A DNA stretch of 64,000 nucleotides, taken from NCBI GenBank assembly GCA_964348275.1, contig CAYGBT010000010.1:1-64000 (forward strand), in the 5' to 3' direction. The notes below the pieces were generated by a model. It was given only the letters and a program-made list of their open reading frames with translations. It made no database searches and had not been told where the DNA came from. Positions 15,612-24,781 of this stretch are shown piece by piece (positions within the stretch are counted from its first letter, which is position 1; each line of letters opens with the position of its first letter). This DNA is from CSP1-5 sp964348275 (GTDB taxonomy: Bacteria > Methylomirabilota > Methylomirabilia > Methylomirabilales > CSP1-5). Both the position numbers and the translations under genes were made by a program.

Positions 15612-16259
15612 ATGGAGATTGCGATTTTTCCGTTGCCCAATGTTGTCTTTTTTCCTCACACCCTTTTGCCGTTGCACATTTTTGAACCTCGCTATCGGCA
15701 GATGCTCGCCGACTGTCTCTCAGGGGAGCGGCTGTTGGCGATGGTACTCTTGAGGCCGGGATGGGAAAGGGATTACTATGGGCGGCCTCCGATCTATTCC
15801 GTCGCGGGGGCCGGGGAGATCGTCGCGTCCGAGATGCTGCCGGACGGTCGCTCGAACATTGTCCTCAAAGGGCTCGGGCGGGTTGTGATTGAGGGGGAGA
15901 TCCCTTCAGATAAACTCTATCGGATCGCCCAGGCTTCGTGGCTTGACGACGTCTACCCGTCGCGAGGAGAGGAAACGCTGGCGCCTCAGACAAAGCGCCT
16001 CCGCCAGCTCTCTGGGGAGCTGTTGTCGGCATTGCCCGAGCCCGTTCCGGGCTTTTTCGAAATCCTGGCGGATCGAGATCCACCCAGTGCCTTGGTAGAT
16101 CGGATCGCGGGCCTGGTGGTGTGCGAGAAGGAACAGCGGCAGCGCCTGCTCGAAGAGATCGACGTTGCCCGGCGGATGACCGAAGTGATCCGGTACATCG
16201 AGGCGCTGCTGATCCACGTCTCTCAGGGGAGCCCCCAAGCCCGCGCCCGCTGGAACTGA
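15612..16259 (+). CDS. Lon N-terminal (substrate-binding) domain protein
   Basis: A 215-residue stand-alone Lon-N (LON_substr_bdg, PUA-like) protein. It opens with IAIFPLPNVVFFPHTLLPLHIFEPRYRQML, the diagnostic start of this domain, followed by the beta-barrel part (MVLLRPGWERDYYGRPPIYSVAGAGEIV) and a helical second half. The ATPase and protease domains of Lon are absent. Such proteins are common in bacteria, and their role is thought to be substrate recognition or regulation, not established. The ATG follows directly after a heptamer array and has only a poor ribosome site. Confidence 0.9.
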   Translation: MEIAIFPLPNVVFFPHTLLPLHIFEPRYRQMLADCLSGERLLAMVLLRPGWERDYYGRPPIYSVAGAGEIVASEMLPDGRSNIVLKGLGRVVIEGEIPSDKLYRIAQASWLDDVYPSRGEETLAPQTKRLRQLSGELLSALPEPVPGFFEILADRDPPSALVDRIAGLVVCEKEQRQRLLEEIDVARRMTEVIRYIEALLIHVSQGSPQARARWN

Positions 16260-16381
16260 ATCCGTCTCCCACGTCCCTGACGCACTGGATTGTGGGATCA
16301 GGCAGATGTCGGGGCACGGGCTGCGACCTTCGACTTCGGGATAATTGGACGGGGACAGAGATCGTAGAGGAGAAGCGGGCG

Positions 16382-16813
16382 ATGACGAGAGCGAGTGACT
16401 ATGGGATCACGGTATTGCGGGTGAGCTTAGGAATCATCTCTTTGATGCATGGCTACTTGGCAGCCTTCGTCTATACCCCAGCCGGAGTCACCGGCCTCAA
16501 CGCCTCTAAAGGCATTCCGCTGCCAGCGATCACGGCGTGGGTCATAATCCTTGGCCACTTCCTGGGTGGGGTCTCGCTTGTCCTGGGGTTTCTTACACGC
16601 ATCGGTGCCCTGGTCCATGTCGTGATCATGGGGGGTGCAATCTATTTCGTGCACCTTGAGCAGGGCTTTTTCATGAGCGGCATCATTGTTGACGCCGCTA
16701 CGGGGAAGGCGATCGCGGGCGGGTACGAGTACCCCTTGGTGCTTTTCATGGCCTCCGTCGCGATCCTTCTCATCGGCAGCGGTCCGCTCGCGCTGGACGG
16801 CTCGAGACGCTGA
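16382..16813 (+). CDS. DoxX-family membrane protein
   Basis: A 143-residue protein with four membrane helices (about 10-30, 50-75, 78-95 and 115-135). RVSLGIISLMHGY near the start and GALVHVVIMGGAIYFVH in the third helix match the DoxX/DoxD-like group, small quinone-associated or redox-linked membrane proteins whose bacterial roles are mostly unproved. I start at the ATG at 16382 (AGAGGAGA nine bases upstream); the longer frame from 16121 runs through the Lon-N gene in another frame and is not real. A 290-base gap follows, with the promoter of the Mrp operon. Confidence 0.8.
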   Translation: MTRASDYGITVLRVSLGIISLMHGYLAAFVYTPAGVTGLNASKGIPLPAITAWVIILGHFLGGVSLVLGFLTRIGALVHVVIMGGAIYFVHLEQGFFMSGIIVDAATGKAIAGGYEYPLVLFMASVAILLIGSGPLALDGSRR

Positions 16814-16960
16814 CCAGCAGCCCTCCGCGGATCTCCCTTTCCATGGTGCTGACCCCACTCGCGACGGGTTCCGGTATTTGTCGCTTTGTTAGACCGAATG
16901 GAGATGCCGCAGTCCGGTCTGCGTCCTCGGTATCGACGGATTTCAGGGGAGAAAACGCCC

Positions 16961-16989
16961 TTGCCGCACCGTTCCGGTTGTGCTATGGT
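16961..16989 (+). promoter_or_regulatory. Promoter-like site of the Mrp antiporter operon
   Basis: TTGCCG at 16961-16966, 17 bases, TATGGT at 16984-16989, about 115 bases before mnhA. The -35 is weaker than in the other promoters here. Confidence 0.45.
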
Positions 16990-17104
16990 CCGTCCCGTTT
17001 TGGCAGAATACCTTTGCTCGCATGCCCTTCACCAATGATCTGTGATTGGGCCCGCTCGATTGAGAGGTGTCCGTCGGTGTGGACCTGAGCCCCCGGAGGA
17101 ATGA

Positions 17105-19408
17105 GTGATCCTGCTTCCCGCCGTCCTTCTCAGCCCCTTTGTCGCCGCAGCCCTTACACCGCTCCTTGCCCGATATCTTCGGACGCGGGTGGGGTGGTGG
17201 GCCGCGGCGGCCGCGCTGGGAAACACCCTGGCGCTCCTCGCTCTTGTTCCTCCCGTCGTCCATGGGGAGACCCTCCGAACCACGCTTCCCTGGGTCCCCC
17301 TCCTCGATGCCGATCTCACGATCGTGGTCGATGGGCTCAGTCTCTTTTTTGCCCTCCTGATATCCTTCGCCGGCTGTCTCATCATGGCCTACGGCCGTTT
17401 TTACCTAGACCCGCGGGAGAATCACGGCAAGTTCTTCGCCTACATGCTGCTCTTCATGGGATCCATGCTGGGGGTGGTCTTGATCGGCAATCTGATCGCC
17501 CTGTTCGTCTTCTGGGAGCTAACCAGCCTCTCGTCATTCCTCCTCATTGGATTCTGGGACCACCGAGAGCCCTCCCGTTATGGGGCCACCAAGGCCCTCC
17601 TGGTCACCGCGGGCGGCGGGATGGCGATGCTCATCGGATTCATCCTCCTGCATCAGGTCACCGGGTCCTGGGAGATGGAGGCGGTTCTGAGGCAAGGCGA
17701 CATCATCCGCGCCAGCTCCCTTTATCTGCCGATCCTGGGCCTGGTGTTCCTTGGATGCATGACCAAATCCGCCCAGACCCCGTTTCACATCTGGCTGCCC
17801 AACGCCATGGAGGCCCCGACGCCCGTGAGTGCCTATCTGCATTCCGCGACGATGGTCAAGGCCGGGTTGTATCTGGTGGCCCGCCTCCATCCGGCCCTGT
17901 CGGGGACAGAGGCATGGCTGTATCTGGTCGGGGGGGTAGGCATTCTCACGCTGTGTGTGGGAGGATTCTTGGCGTTAGGCCAGGACGATCTAAAAGCCCT
18001 CCTCGCCTACTCCACGGTGAGCCAGCTGGGGCTGATTATGGCCCTGTACGGCTTAGGCACCCCCCAGGGGGCGGTGGCAGGTTCCTTCCACCTCATGAAT
18101 CACGCCGCCTTTAAGGCAGCCTTGTTTCTCTGCGTGGGGATGGTGGAACATGAGGCCGGGACGAGACGGTTGAGCCAGTTGGGGGGCTTGTGGCGGGCCA
18201 TGCCCTGGACGGGGGTCTTTACCCTCGTCTCGGCGGCCGCCATGGCCGGCCTGCCGCCCCTCGGCGGCTTCGTGAGCAAGGAACTTTTTTATGAAGCCAC
18301 GCTCGAGGTGCACGCGGGCGTGGTGCAGGTCCTTTTTCCCGTTCTGGCGGTGGCAGGATCGGTCTTCACCTTTGCGTATTCGTTACGGCTCGTGTATGGG
18401 GTCTTCTTCGGAAGGCCGGGGCATCCGCCCAAGCATCCGCACGAAGCACCTCTGGGGATGCGGTGGTGGCCCCTCATTTTGACGCTGTTCAATCCCTTCT
18501 TTGGGCTGTGGCCGGATCCGGCAAGTCACTACTTGCTGGAGCCGATGGCCGCGGGAATTGTCAGGCACGGGGTTGATGTCCACTTGGCCATCTGGCACGG
18601 CTTCAGCTTGGCCTTGATGATGAGTGCCGTAACCATTGCATCAGGCCTGCTGCTCTTTCCGGCTGGGTCGCGGATCGAGCGCTGGCAGGGACAGGTCTTT
18701 TCCCGGGTGAGTATAGATGCCGTCTACGACGGGGGTCTCGTCCTCATGTCGCGGTCGGGGAGAGGCGTTTCGTCCCGGCTCCAATCGGGCATCCTCCGGC
18801 GGTACCTGCTGTGGATTCTCTCTTTCCTCAGCCTGCTGATCCTTTCCACCTTTCTTTGGGACCGGGTCTCCGTGATCCCCGCGGACGTGCGGTCGGTCCT
18901 TTCTTATGAAGGCATTCTTCTTTGCCTTATGATCGCCAGCAGCGTTGCGGTGGTCCTCGCCCCCCGACCTCTCCCCGCGGTGATCCTGCTGGGGGGGGTG
19001 GGGTACCTGGTCGGGGTCCTCTTTATCCTCCTGTATGCGCCGGACCTGGCGCTCACGCAGATTCTGATCGAGACCGTCTCCCTCATCCTCTTTCTCTTGG
19101 TGATCTACCGCCTCCCCCCCTTCATTCCGGAACTGGCCTCGCGCGGTCGCCTCTTGCGGGACGGCCTTTTGGCGACCGGCGTCGGTGGGGCGGTGGCGGC
19201 GGTCATCTTGGCTAGCGCTGGCCAAGCGTATTACCCGTCCATTGCCGAATTCTTCCTGCGCGAGAGCGTCCCGGGGGGAGGCGGCAGGAACGTGGTGAAC
19301 GTCATCTTGATCGACTTCCGAGGATACGACACCCTGGGGGAGATTACGGTCTTGGCCATCGCCCTCCTGGGGGTGTACACCCTGCTCACGAGAAAGGGGA
19401 CTCGATGA
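17105..19408 (+). CDS. mnhA: Mrp/Mnh cation-proton antiporter subunit A
   Basis: A 767-residue polytopic protein homologous to NuoL. The proton-channel domain (about 120-400) keeps the key Glu in LFVFWELTSLSSFLLIGFWDH and the key Lys in LGCMTKSAQTPFHIWLPNAMEAPTPVSAYLHSATMVKAG. The C-terminal third carries the DUF4040/MbhE-like part (LYAPDLALTQILIETVSLILFLLVIYRLPP and NVILIDFRGYDTLGEITVLAIALLGVYTLL), so this is the full-length MrpA form. Together with B-G it exports Na+ (or other cations) in exchange for H+, for pH and salt homeostasis, in the inner membrane. The start is the GTG at 17105, with GGAGG upstream; the ATG at 17101 is in another frame. It overlaps mnhB by four bases. Confidence 0.95.
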   Translation: MILLPAVLLSPFVAAALTPLLARYLRTRVGWWAAAAALGNTLALLALVPPVVHGETLRTTLPWVPLLDADLTIVVDGLSLFFALLISFAGCLIMAYGRFYLDPRENHGKFFAYMLLFMGSMLGVVLIGNLIALFVFWELTSLSSFLLIGFWDHREPSRYGATKALLVTAGGGMAMLIGFILLHQVTGSWEMEAVLRQGDIIRASSLYLPILGLVFLGCMTKSAQTPFHIWLPNAMEAPTPVSAYLHSATMVKAGLYLVARLHPALSGTEAWLYLVGGVGILTLCVGGFLALGQDDLKALLAYSTVSQLGLIMALYGLGTPQGAVAGSFHLMNHAAFKAALFLCVGMVEHEAGTRRLSQLGGLWRAMPWTGVFTLVSAAAMAGLPPLGGFVSKELFYEATLEVHAGVVQVLFPVLAVAGSVFTFAYSLRLVYGVFFGRPGHPPKHPHEAPLGMRWWPLILTLFNPFFGLWPDPASHYLLEPMAAGIVRHGVDVHLAIWHGFSLALMMSAVTIASGLLLFPAGSRIERWQGQVFSRVSIDAVYDGGLVLMSRSGRGVSSRLQSGILRRYLLWILSFLSLLILSTFLWDRVSVIPADVRSVLSYEGILLCLMIASSVAVVLAPRPLPAVILLGGVGYLVGVLFILLYAPDLALTQILIETVSLILFLLVIYRLPPFIPELASRGRLLRDGLLATGVGGAVAAVILASAGQAYYPSIAEFFLRESVPGGGGRNVVNVILIDFRGYDTLGEITVLAIALLGVYTLLTRKGTR

Positions 19409-19833
19409 GGCGACCGACCACTCTGATCGCCGAGATTGTCGCGCGGTTCTGTTTTCCCATTATCTTCCTCTTTGCGCTCTACCTCCTCTTGGCGGGGCAC
19501 AATAATCCGGGGGGCGGGTTCATCGCGGGCGTGATGACCGCGGCGGCTCTCGCGCTGCAGTATGTCGTGTTCGGGATGCGGGAAGTGCAGCGCGTTACGC
19601 CGTCCAGCTATCTCGGCCTTGTGGCGCTTGGGCTAAGCCTCGCCCTTGGCACCGGACTGGGCAGTCTCCCCTTGGGATGGGGATTTCTCAAGAGTGGAAT
19701 CCTGCATCTGGAGCTCCCGCTCTTTGGGGAGATTGAGATCGTCTCGGCCTTCGTCTTTGATGTCGGGGTGTTCTGTATCGTGGTCGGGGTCACGCTGACG
19801 ATCATTTCCCTCCTGGGAGGGGAAGAGCCATGA
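19405..19833 (+). CDS. mnhB: Mrp/Mnh antiporter subunit B
   Basis: A 142-residue membrane protein with four helices and the MnhB hallmark HNNPGGGFIAGVMTAAALALQY near residues 30-50. The Gly-rich turn after the first helix is conserved in this subunit. It is part of the seven-protein Mrp complex and is translationally coupled to mnhA by an ATGA overlap (19405-19408) and to mnhC by another (19830-19833). Confidence 0.95.
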   Translation: MRRPTTLIAEIVARFCFPIIFLFALYLLLAGHNNPGGGFIAGVMTAAALALQYVVFGMREVQRVTPSSYLGLVALGLSLALGTGLGSLPLGWGFLKSGILHLELPLFGEIEIVSAFVFDVGVFCIVVGVTLTIISLLGGEEP

Positions 19834-20165
19834 CGACCTTACTGGCCATCACCATCGGGGTCCTCTTCGGGACCGGAACATTCCTCGTGCTGCGCCGCAA
19901 TGCGCTGAAAGTGATCATCGGTCTCTCGCTCATCTCTCACGGGGCGAATCTCCTGCTGGTCACGTCGGGGGGCTTTGTCGGGAATCGTCCGCCGATCATC
20001 GGGCCCGGTGGGGCGACCTACGTCGATCCCCTTCCACAGGCGTTGGTACTCACCGCCATCGTCATCAGTTTCGGAGTGACTTCCTTCCTGGTGGTGCTGC
20101 TCTACCGACTCTATCAGCGGACGGGCACTGTGGACATGGATCAGATCCGGAGGCTTCAAGGATGA
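19830..20165 (+). CDS. mnhC: Mrp/Mnh antiporter subunit C
   Basis: A 111-residue NuoK-like subunit with three membrane helices. LVLRRNALKVIIGLSLISHGANLLLVTSGG and DPLPQALVLTAIVISFGVTSFLVVLLYRLY are the conserved MnhC/NuoK signatures, including the Leu-Pro-Gln-Ala-Leu-Val-Leu-Thr-Ala-Ile-Val-Ile segment. It overlaps mnhD by four bases. Confidence 0.95.
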   Translation: MTTLLAITIGVLFGTGTFLVLRRNALKVIIGLSLISHGANLLLVTSGGFVGNRPPIIGPGGATYVDPLPQALVLTAIVISFGVTSFLVVLLYRLYQRTGTVDMDQIRRLQG

Positions 20166-21661
20166 AGGCGCTGGTGGTCTTTCCCATTTTGATTCCCTTG
20201 GCGACCGCTATTGTCACCGTCTTTCTTGGGCGCTCTTTGCGCGGAAAGATCCTGGTGAGCCTTGTGGGGGGCGGGACCACCGCAGCAACCGCTCTTGTCC
20301 TCTTGAGGACCGTCTGGAGCCAGGGGACTGTGGTCCATGTCATGGGGAGCTGGATTCCCCCCTTCGGCATCATCCTGGTGGCGGATCTCTTGAGCAGCGG
20401 GATCGTCCTCCTCTCGAGCAGCATCGGAATGGTCGCGCTGTGCTATTCCGTGGGATACATCGAGGAAGAGGGGCAGAGGCGCGCCTACCATCCCCTCTTC
20501 CATCTGCTGATGATGGGGATGCATGGTGCCTTCCTCACCGGAGACATCTTCAATCTCTTTGTCTTTTTCGAGGTTCTCCTGATTTCCTCTTATGCCCTGG
20601 TGGCCTTCGCCGGCGAGGACTACCAGCTCGAGGCCTCACTCAAATATGCCACCATCAACCTGATTGCTTCAGCGGTGTTTCTGTTGGGGGTGGGCGGCGT
20701 CTACGGGACCATAGGGACCTTGAATATGGCCGATCTGAGTGTCAAGATCGGGCAGCTGCAGAATCCTGGCCCCCTCCCTACCATTTTTCTGTTGTTCATC
20801 GCGGTCTTCGGGGTGAAAGCCTCCTTGTTCCCCTTCTACTTCTGGCTGCCCGATGCCCACTCCAGTGCCCCCACCCCCATCAGTGCCATGCTTTCCGGCG
20901 TGCTGATCAAGGTGGGGGCCTATAGCATCCTTCGAGTCTCCAGTGTGATCTTCGTCCCGCTCCGCCCGGACGTCCAGGAGTGGATCCTGACCCTGGCAGC
21001 CGTCACGATGGTGGTGGGAGCCTGTGGCGCACTCGCCCAGTCGGACATCAAGCGACTCCTGGCGTATTCCAGCGTGGGCCAGATGGGGTATATCGTCCTC
21101 GGGCTCGGAATTGGGACCCCGCTCGCCCTGGTGAGCACGCTGCTCTTCATCGTCAATCACGCTTTTGCGAAGGCGATGCTCTTCCTTGTGGCGGGGGTGG
21201 TGATTGATGCGACGGGGACCCGAGAGATGGGAAGCATGGGGGGACTGGGCCGGCAGATGCCGTGGACCGGTGGCGCCTTTTTGGTCGGGGCCATGAGCAT
21301 TTCCGGCGTCCCGCCCTTCTTCGGTTTTTTCGCCAAATTTCTCCTCATCACGGCGGCACTCGAGGCCGGCTACGGGCTCCTTGCCGCCTTGGCGGCGGTG
21401 TTGGCCATCGTCACCATTTGGTATCTTTTCGGCGCCTGGCAACAGATCTTTTGGAGGGAAGCGAGCGGCCGTCCCCTTCATGCAGCCCCTCGTGTCATGA
21501 CGGGATCGGGCCTCGTTATGGCCGGGCTCATTTTGGTCGGCACGATATTGCTCAATCCCCTGGTCGATTTTTTGACCGCCGTGGAGGCTCAGCTGAGGCA
21601 GCCGGGGGCCTATGTGACGGCCGTGTTTCGGGAGGTGCCGCGTTTGACCAGCCTGCCCTGA
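20162..21661 (+). CDS. mnhD: Mrp/Mnh antiporter subunit D
   Basis: A 499-residue NuoM/N-like subunit with about 14 membrane helices. The conserved Glu in NLFVFFEVLLISSYALVAF and the Lys in VFGVKASLFPFYFWLPDAHSSAPTPISAMLSG are both present, as is the second Lys segment AQSDIKRLLAYSSVGQMGYIV. It supplies the second proton path of the Mrp complex. It is followed by a 69-base gap containing a palindromic repeat, the only gap in this operon. Confidence 0.95.
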   Translation: MKALVVFPILIPLATAIVTVFLGRSLRGKILVSLVGGGTTAATALVLLRTVWSQGTVVHVMGSWIPPFGIILVADLLSSGIVLLSSSIGMVALCYSVGYIEEEGQRRAYHPLFHLLMMGMHGAFLTGDIFNLFVFFEVLLISSYALVAFAGEDYQLEASLKYATINLIASAVFLLGVGGVYGTIGTLNMADLSVKIGQLQNPGPLPTIFLLFIAVFGVKASLFPFYFWLPDAHSSAPTPISAMLSGVLIKVGAYSILRVSSVIFVPLRPDVQEWILTLAAVTMVVGACGALAQSDIKRLLAYSSVGQMGYIVLGLGIGTPLALVSTLLFIVNHAFAKAMLFLVAGVVIDATGTREMGSMGGLGRQMPWTGGAFLVGAMSISGVPPFFGFFAKFLLITAALEAGYGLLAALAAVLAIVTIWYLFGAWQQIFWREASGRPLHAAPRVMTGSGLVMAGLILVGTILLNPLVDFLTAVEAQLRQPGAYVTAVFREVPRLTSLP

Positions 21662-21675
21662 GCGCGTCGAATGTG

Positions 21676-21723
21676 CCTGCCCTGAGCCCCTCGACTAAGC
21701 TCGGGGCCGGGCTTGTCGAAGGG
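21676..21723. repeat. Intergenic palindrome of the CCCTGAGC...CTTGTCGAAGGG type
   Basis: The gap between mnhD and mnhE carries CCCTGAGCCCCTCGA and, after AAGCTCGGGGC, GGGCTTGTCGAAGGG. Such halves recur as intergenic palindromes in many GC-rich bacterial genomes. Only one copy is in this window. Confidence 0.35.
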
Positions 21724-21730
21724 AGGCGGC

Positions 21731-22225
21731 GTGGAAAAGTATAGACCCTGGACCCTCATCCCGGTGCTCGCCCTGATCTGGTGTTTCCTGAGCGGGGCCG
21801 TCAGCTTGGCGAATTTCCTCCTGGGGCTCATTATGGGGACGGGAACCCTCTGGCTGTTTCGGCCTTTCTTTCCCTGGCGCGCGTCCCTCCCCCGTCTTTT
21901 CCGAAAGATCCCGGCCTTCCTTCGCTACACACCACACTTCGTCTTTGAGGTGGTCAAGGCGAATCTCCAGGTGGCCTATCTGGCGCTTCACCCCAAGACG
22001 CCGATTCGCCCCGGGATCATTGCCCTGGCGACCCGGCATCGGAGTCCCCTCGGGACCACGATGCTCGCCAACAGCATCACGCTCACCCCCGGGACCCTCA
22101 CCATGGATGTCTCGGACGATGGGCGAACCCTCTATATCCATACGCTGGACATTTCCGATCCCGAGGAGGTGCGGGAGGGGATTCGTCGGGGGCTTGAGGA
22201 TTACACGCTAGGGGTGGCACAGTGA
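21731..22225 (+). CDS. mnhE: Mrp/Mnh antiporter subunit E
   Basis: A 164-residue MnhE subunit with two N-terminal membrane helices and a cytosolic domain. The segment TRHRSPLGTTMLANSITLTPGTLTMDV, with its LANSITLTPGT core, is diagnostic of the family, and LYIHTLDISDPEE follows it. I start at the GTG at 21731 (GGGAGG four bases before); a TTG at 21713 is possible but lies inside the palindromic repeat. It overlaps mnhF. Confidence 0.93.
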   Translation: MEKYRPWTLIPVLALIWCFLSGAVSLANFLLGLIMGTGTLWLFRPFFPWRASLPRLFRKIPAFLRYTPHFVFEVVKANLQVAYLALHPKTPIRPGIIALATRHRSPLGTTMLANSITLTPGTLTMDVSDDGRTLYIHTLDISDPEEVREGIRRGLEDYTLGVAQ

Positions 22226-22491
22226 TGAGCGTCCTCGTGAACAGTGTGCTCTTCGTGGTGGCCTGCGCGACCCTGCTGAGTCTCTACCGCGTCGTGGTGG
22301 GACCTTCCATCGCCGATCGCGTCGTTGCCTTTGATGCCTTCTCTACGAACCTGGCCGCCGTGGTGGTCCTCTTGGTGATTCGGGACGGCCTGGCGGACCT
22401 GATCGATGTGGTCCTGGTGCTGGCGATCCTGGGATTCGTTGGAACCATGGCGATAGCCAAGTTCCTGAAGAAGGGGGATATCGTTGGTTGA
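22222..22491 (+). CDS. mnhF: Mrp/Mnh antiporter subunit F
   Basis: An 89-residue protein with three membrane helices, the normal MnhF size. LYRVVVGPSIADRVVAFDAFSTNL is the family motif (RVxxGPxxxDRVVAxD). Either the GTG at 22222 or the ATG at 22225 could be the start; both overlap the mnhE stop. The end overlaps mnhG by eight bases. Confidence 0.93.
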   Translation: MMSVLVNSVLFVVACATLLSLYRVVVGPSIADRVVAFDAFSTNLAAVVVLLVIRDGLADLIDVVLVLAILGFVGTMAIAKFLKKGDIVG

Positions 22492-22861
22492 CATCCTTGC
22501 CGGGTTATTGATTCTGATCGGCACCTTCTTTACGGTGGTCGGCTCCATCGGTCTCATTCGGTTTCCCGATGTGCTCTGCCGGATGCATGCCACCACGAAG
22601 ACGACCACACTCGGGGCCGGAACCATCCTGCTGGCCGCAACCCTCAAGTACGGGCACTCTCCCATTGGCCTCAAGTCCCTCCTGGCCGTGGCCTTTCTCT
22701 TCCTCACCGCTCCGGTCGGCGCGCATATGATTGCTCGGGCCGCCTACCGCGCGCGGACTCCCCTGGCGACCCAACGGATGGTGGCAGATGAACTGAAGGA
22801 GGTCGCAGACCGAAACGCCTACCTCTTCGAACTCGATGAAGGTCGCCCGGAGGGTGGGTAA
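22484..22861 (+). CDS. mnhG: Mrp/Mnh antiporter subunit G
   Basis: A 125-residue MnhG subunit with three membrane helices. GTFFTVVGSIGLIRFPDVLCRMHATTKTTTLGAG contains the conserved G-x-x-R-x-PD-x-x-x-R-x-HA(T)xK core; FLFLTAPVGAHMIARAAYRA follows. The start is a TTG at 22484 with GGGGG upstream. It is the last gene of the operon, and the order A-B-C-D-E-F-G is complete. Confidence 0.93.
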   Translation: MVDILAGLLILIGTFFTVVGSIGLIRFPDVLCRMHATTKTTTLGAGTILLAATLKYGHSPIGLKSLLAVAFLFLTAPVGAHMIARAAYRARTPLATQRMVADELKEVADRNAYLFELDEGRPEGG

Positions 22862-22928
22862 GTCCGTGAAATTGGGAACGGCGTTTGGAAAATGGACGTT
22901 TCAAGAGCATGGCATTGTGGGTTTCCTC

Positions 22929-22957
22929 TTGACAGCGTAGGGCAGACTCGGTAGGCT
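22929..22957 (+). promoter_or_regulatory. Promoter of the ABC binding-protein gene
   Basis: TTGACA at 22929-22934, 17 bases, TAGGCT at 22952-22957, about 110 bases before the start codon. Confidence 0.6.
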
Positions 22958-23068
22958 ACCTTCCCGCCTCCGTCCCCCGACCTGTGTCGTAAAAGAGAGA
23001 GTGAGCGATCGTCATAACATCGCGATCGAATAGGGAACCGCGTTTTACAAATGGCAAGGAGGTGCCGC

Positions 23069-24691
23069 ATGCGCATCACACGGTTTATCCGCCTCATCCG
23101 ATCCTTAGCTGTTGTATCCGCAGGTGTGGTTGTTCTTGGCGCGGTGATAGCTCCGGGGGCGCTGGCAGCGGAACAACCGAAGACGGGTGGCACCCTGACC
23201 TTTGCCGTCGCCGCCGAGCCGCCGTCGTATGATCTGCACCGGGAGACGAGTTTCGCGGCGATGCATCCGCTGGCCCCCCACTACAGCCTTTTGATCAAGT
23301 TCAATCAGTGGAAGTACCCCGAGGTTGAAGGGGATGTTGCGGAAAGTTGGGATACCTCCAAGGATGGGCTAACGTATACCTTTAAGATCCGGAAGGGGAT
23401 TAAGTTTCACGATGGGAGCGTTCTCACGGCGAAGGACGTCAAGGCAACGTACGACAAGATCATCTTTCCGCCCGAGGGGGTACGCAGCGTTCGGAAGGCG
23501 TCCTACGCCATGGTCAAATCCGTGGAGGCGCCCGACGATCACACCGTCGTCTTCCGCCTCAAGTGGCCGGCGGCCTCGCTCCTCGCCAACCTGGCGTCCC
23601 CGTGGAATCCGATCTACAAGGCGGACATCCTGGCCAAAGACCCCCACTGGTACGAAAAGAACGTCGTGGGGACCGGCCCCTTCAAATTCGTTGAACACGT
23701 GAAGGGGTCCCACTGGGTCGGCAAGAAGAACGAGGACTACTTCATGAAGGGGCGGCCCTATCTGGATGGCTACCGGGCGATCTTCATCCGGGATACCTCA
23801 GCCCGCGTGGCGACCGTGCGGGGTGGACGAGCACTGATCGAGTTCCGGGGTTTCTCACCCGCCGCCCGCGACGACCTCGTTCGTTCCCTCGGGCCCAAGA
23901 TCAAGGTCCAGGAAAGCCCCTGGCTCTGCGTCCTGACGGTGGCGCTGAATACGCAGCAAAAGCCGTTTGATGACGTGCGGGTCCGCCGGGCGTTGAGCTT
24001 GGCCGTCGACCGCTGGGGCGGGTCCAAGCACCTCTCGCAGATCTCCATCATCAAATCGGTCGGTGGGGTCATCCGTCCGGGTTACGAGGCCTATCAGGCG
24101 ACCGAGGCCGAGCTCAGCAAGCTGCCCGGCTTTAGCAAGGACATCGAGGCGTCGCGCAAGGAGGCCCGGCGGCTGCTCAAGGAGGCGGGCTACGGCGGGG
24201 GATTTGGGTTTACCTTTAAGAATCGCGATGTGAAGGAGCCCTATGAGGTCGTGGGGGTCTGGCTCATTGATCAGTGGCGCCAGATCGGGGTGGCCGCGAG
24301 CCACGGCGTGCAGGAGACTGCCGCGTTTTCCAAGGACCGCCGCGCCGGAAACTTCCAAGGCACCATGGACTGGGCGTGCGATTTCATGGACGAGCCGGAT
24401 CTGCAGCTCTTCAAATATGTCTCAACGAGTAAGAGCCCTATCAACTATGCCAAGTACGAAAATTCAAAGCTCGATCAGCTTTATGAACAGCAGAGCAAAG
24501 CCACGGACCCGGCAGCCCGGCGAAAGCTCGTTCGGGAATTTGAGCGGATCGTTCTCAACGAGGCGTACACCTTCCCCACCCTCTGGTGGCAGAAGATCAA
24601 CCCCCACTGGGCCAAGGTGAAAGGGTGGAAGCAGCTCCCCAGCCACTACTTGAATCAGGACCTGCGAGACGTCTGGCTGGAGGAGGGTTAG
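23069..24691 (+). CDS. ABC transporter substrate-binding protein, family 5 (peptide type)
   Basis: A 540-residue extracytoplasmic binding protein with a Sec signal peptide (about residues 1-33, ending APGALAA). The mature part starts GGTLTFAVAAEPPSYDLHRE and has WDTSKDGLTYTFKIRKGIKFHDGSVLTAKDVKATYDKI, the PROSITE-type signature of the DppA/OppA family, and later VGTGPFKFVEH. The ligand may be a peptide, but family-5 proteins also bind nickel, opines or sugars, so this is open. AAGGAGG lies seven bases before the ATG at 23069, which beats the in-frame ATG at 23051. Two permease genes follow. Confidence 0.92.
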   Translation: MRITRFIRLIRSLAVVSAGVVVLGAVIAPGALAAEQPKTGGTLTFAVAAEPPSYDLHRETSFAAMHPLAPHYSLLIKFNQWKYPEVEGDVAESWDTSKDGLTYTFKIRKGIKFHDGSVLTAKDVKATYDKIIFPPEGVRSVRKASYAMVKSVEAPDDHTVVFRLKWPAASLLANLASPWNPIYKADILAKDPHWYEKNVVGTGPFKFVEHVKGSHWVGKKNEDYFMKGRPYLDGYRAIFIRDTSARVATVRGGRALIEFRGFSPAARDDLVRSLGPKIKVQESPWLCVLTVALNTQQKPFDDVRVRRALSLAVDRWGGSKHLSQISIIKSVGGVIRPGYEAYQATEAELSKLPGFSKDIEASRKEARRLLKEAGYGGGFGFTFKNRDVKEPYEVVGVWLIDQWRQIGVAASHGVQETAAFSKDRRAGNFQGTMDWACDFMDEPDLQLFKYVSTSKSPINYAKYENSKLDQLYEQQSKATDPAARRKLVREFERIVLNEAYTFPTLWWQKINPHWAKVKGWKQLPSHYLNQDLRDVWLEEG

Positions 24692-24781
24692 GCCGCGTAG
24701 GAGGTTTGTAGGAGTCGATGGGTTGTGTGGCGGCGGCCCGCCGGATCAAGAGTGACGGTGGGCCGCCCCTTTTGATAGGCG

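Noticed and set aside
17101..18114. A 337-codon frame starting at the ATG at 17101
   Set aside because: The GTG at 17105 in the next frame gives the complete MnhA with all motifs; the other frame is Pro/Arg/Gly-rich and unrelated to anything.
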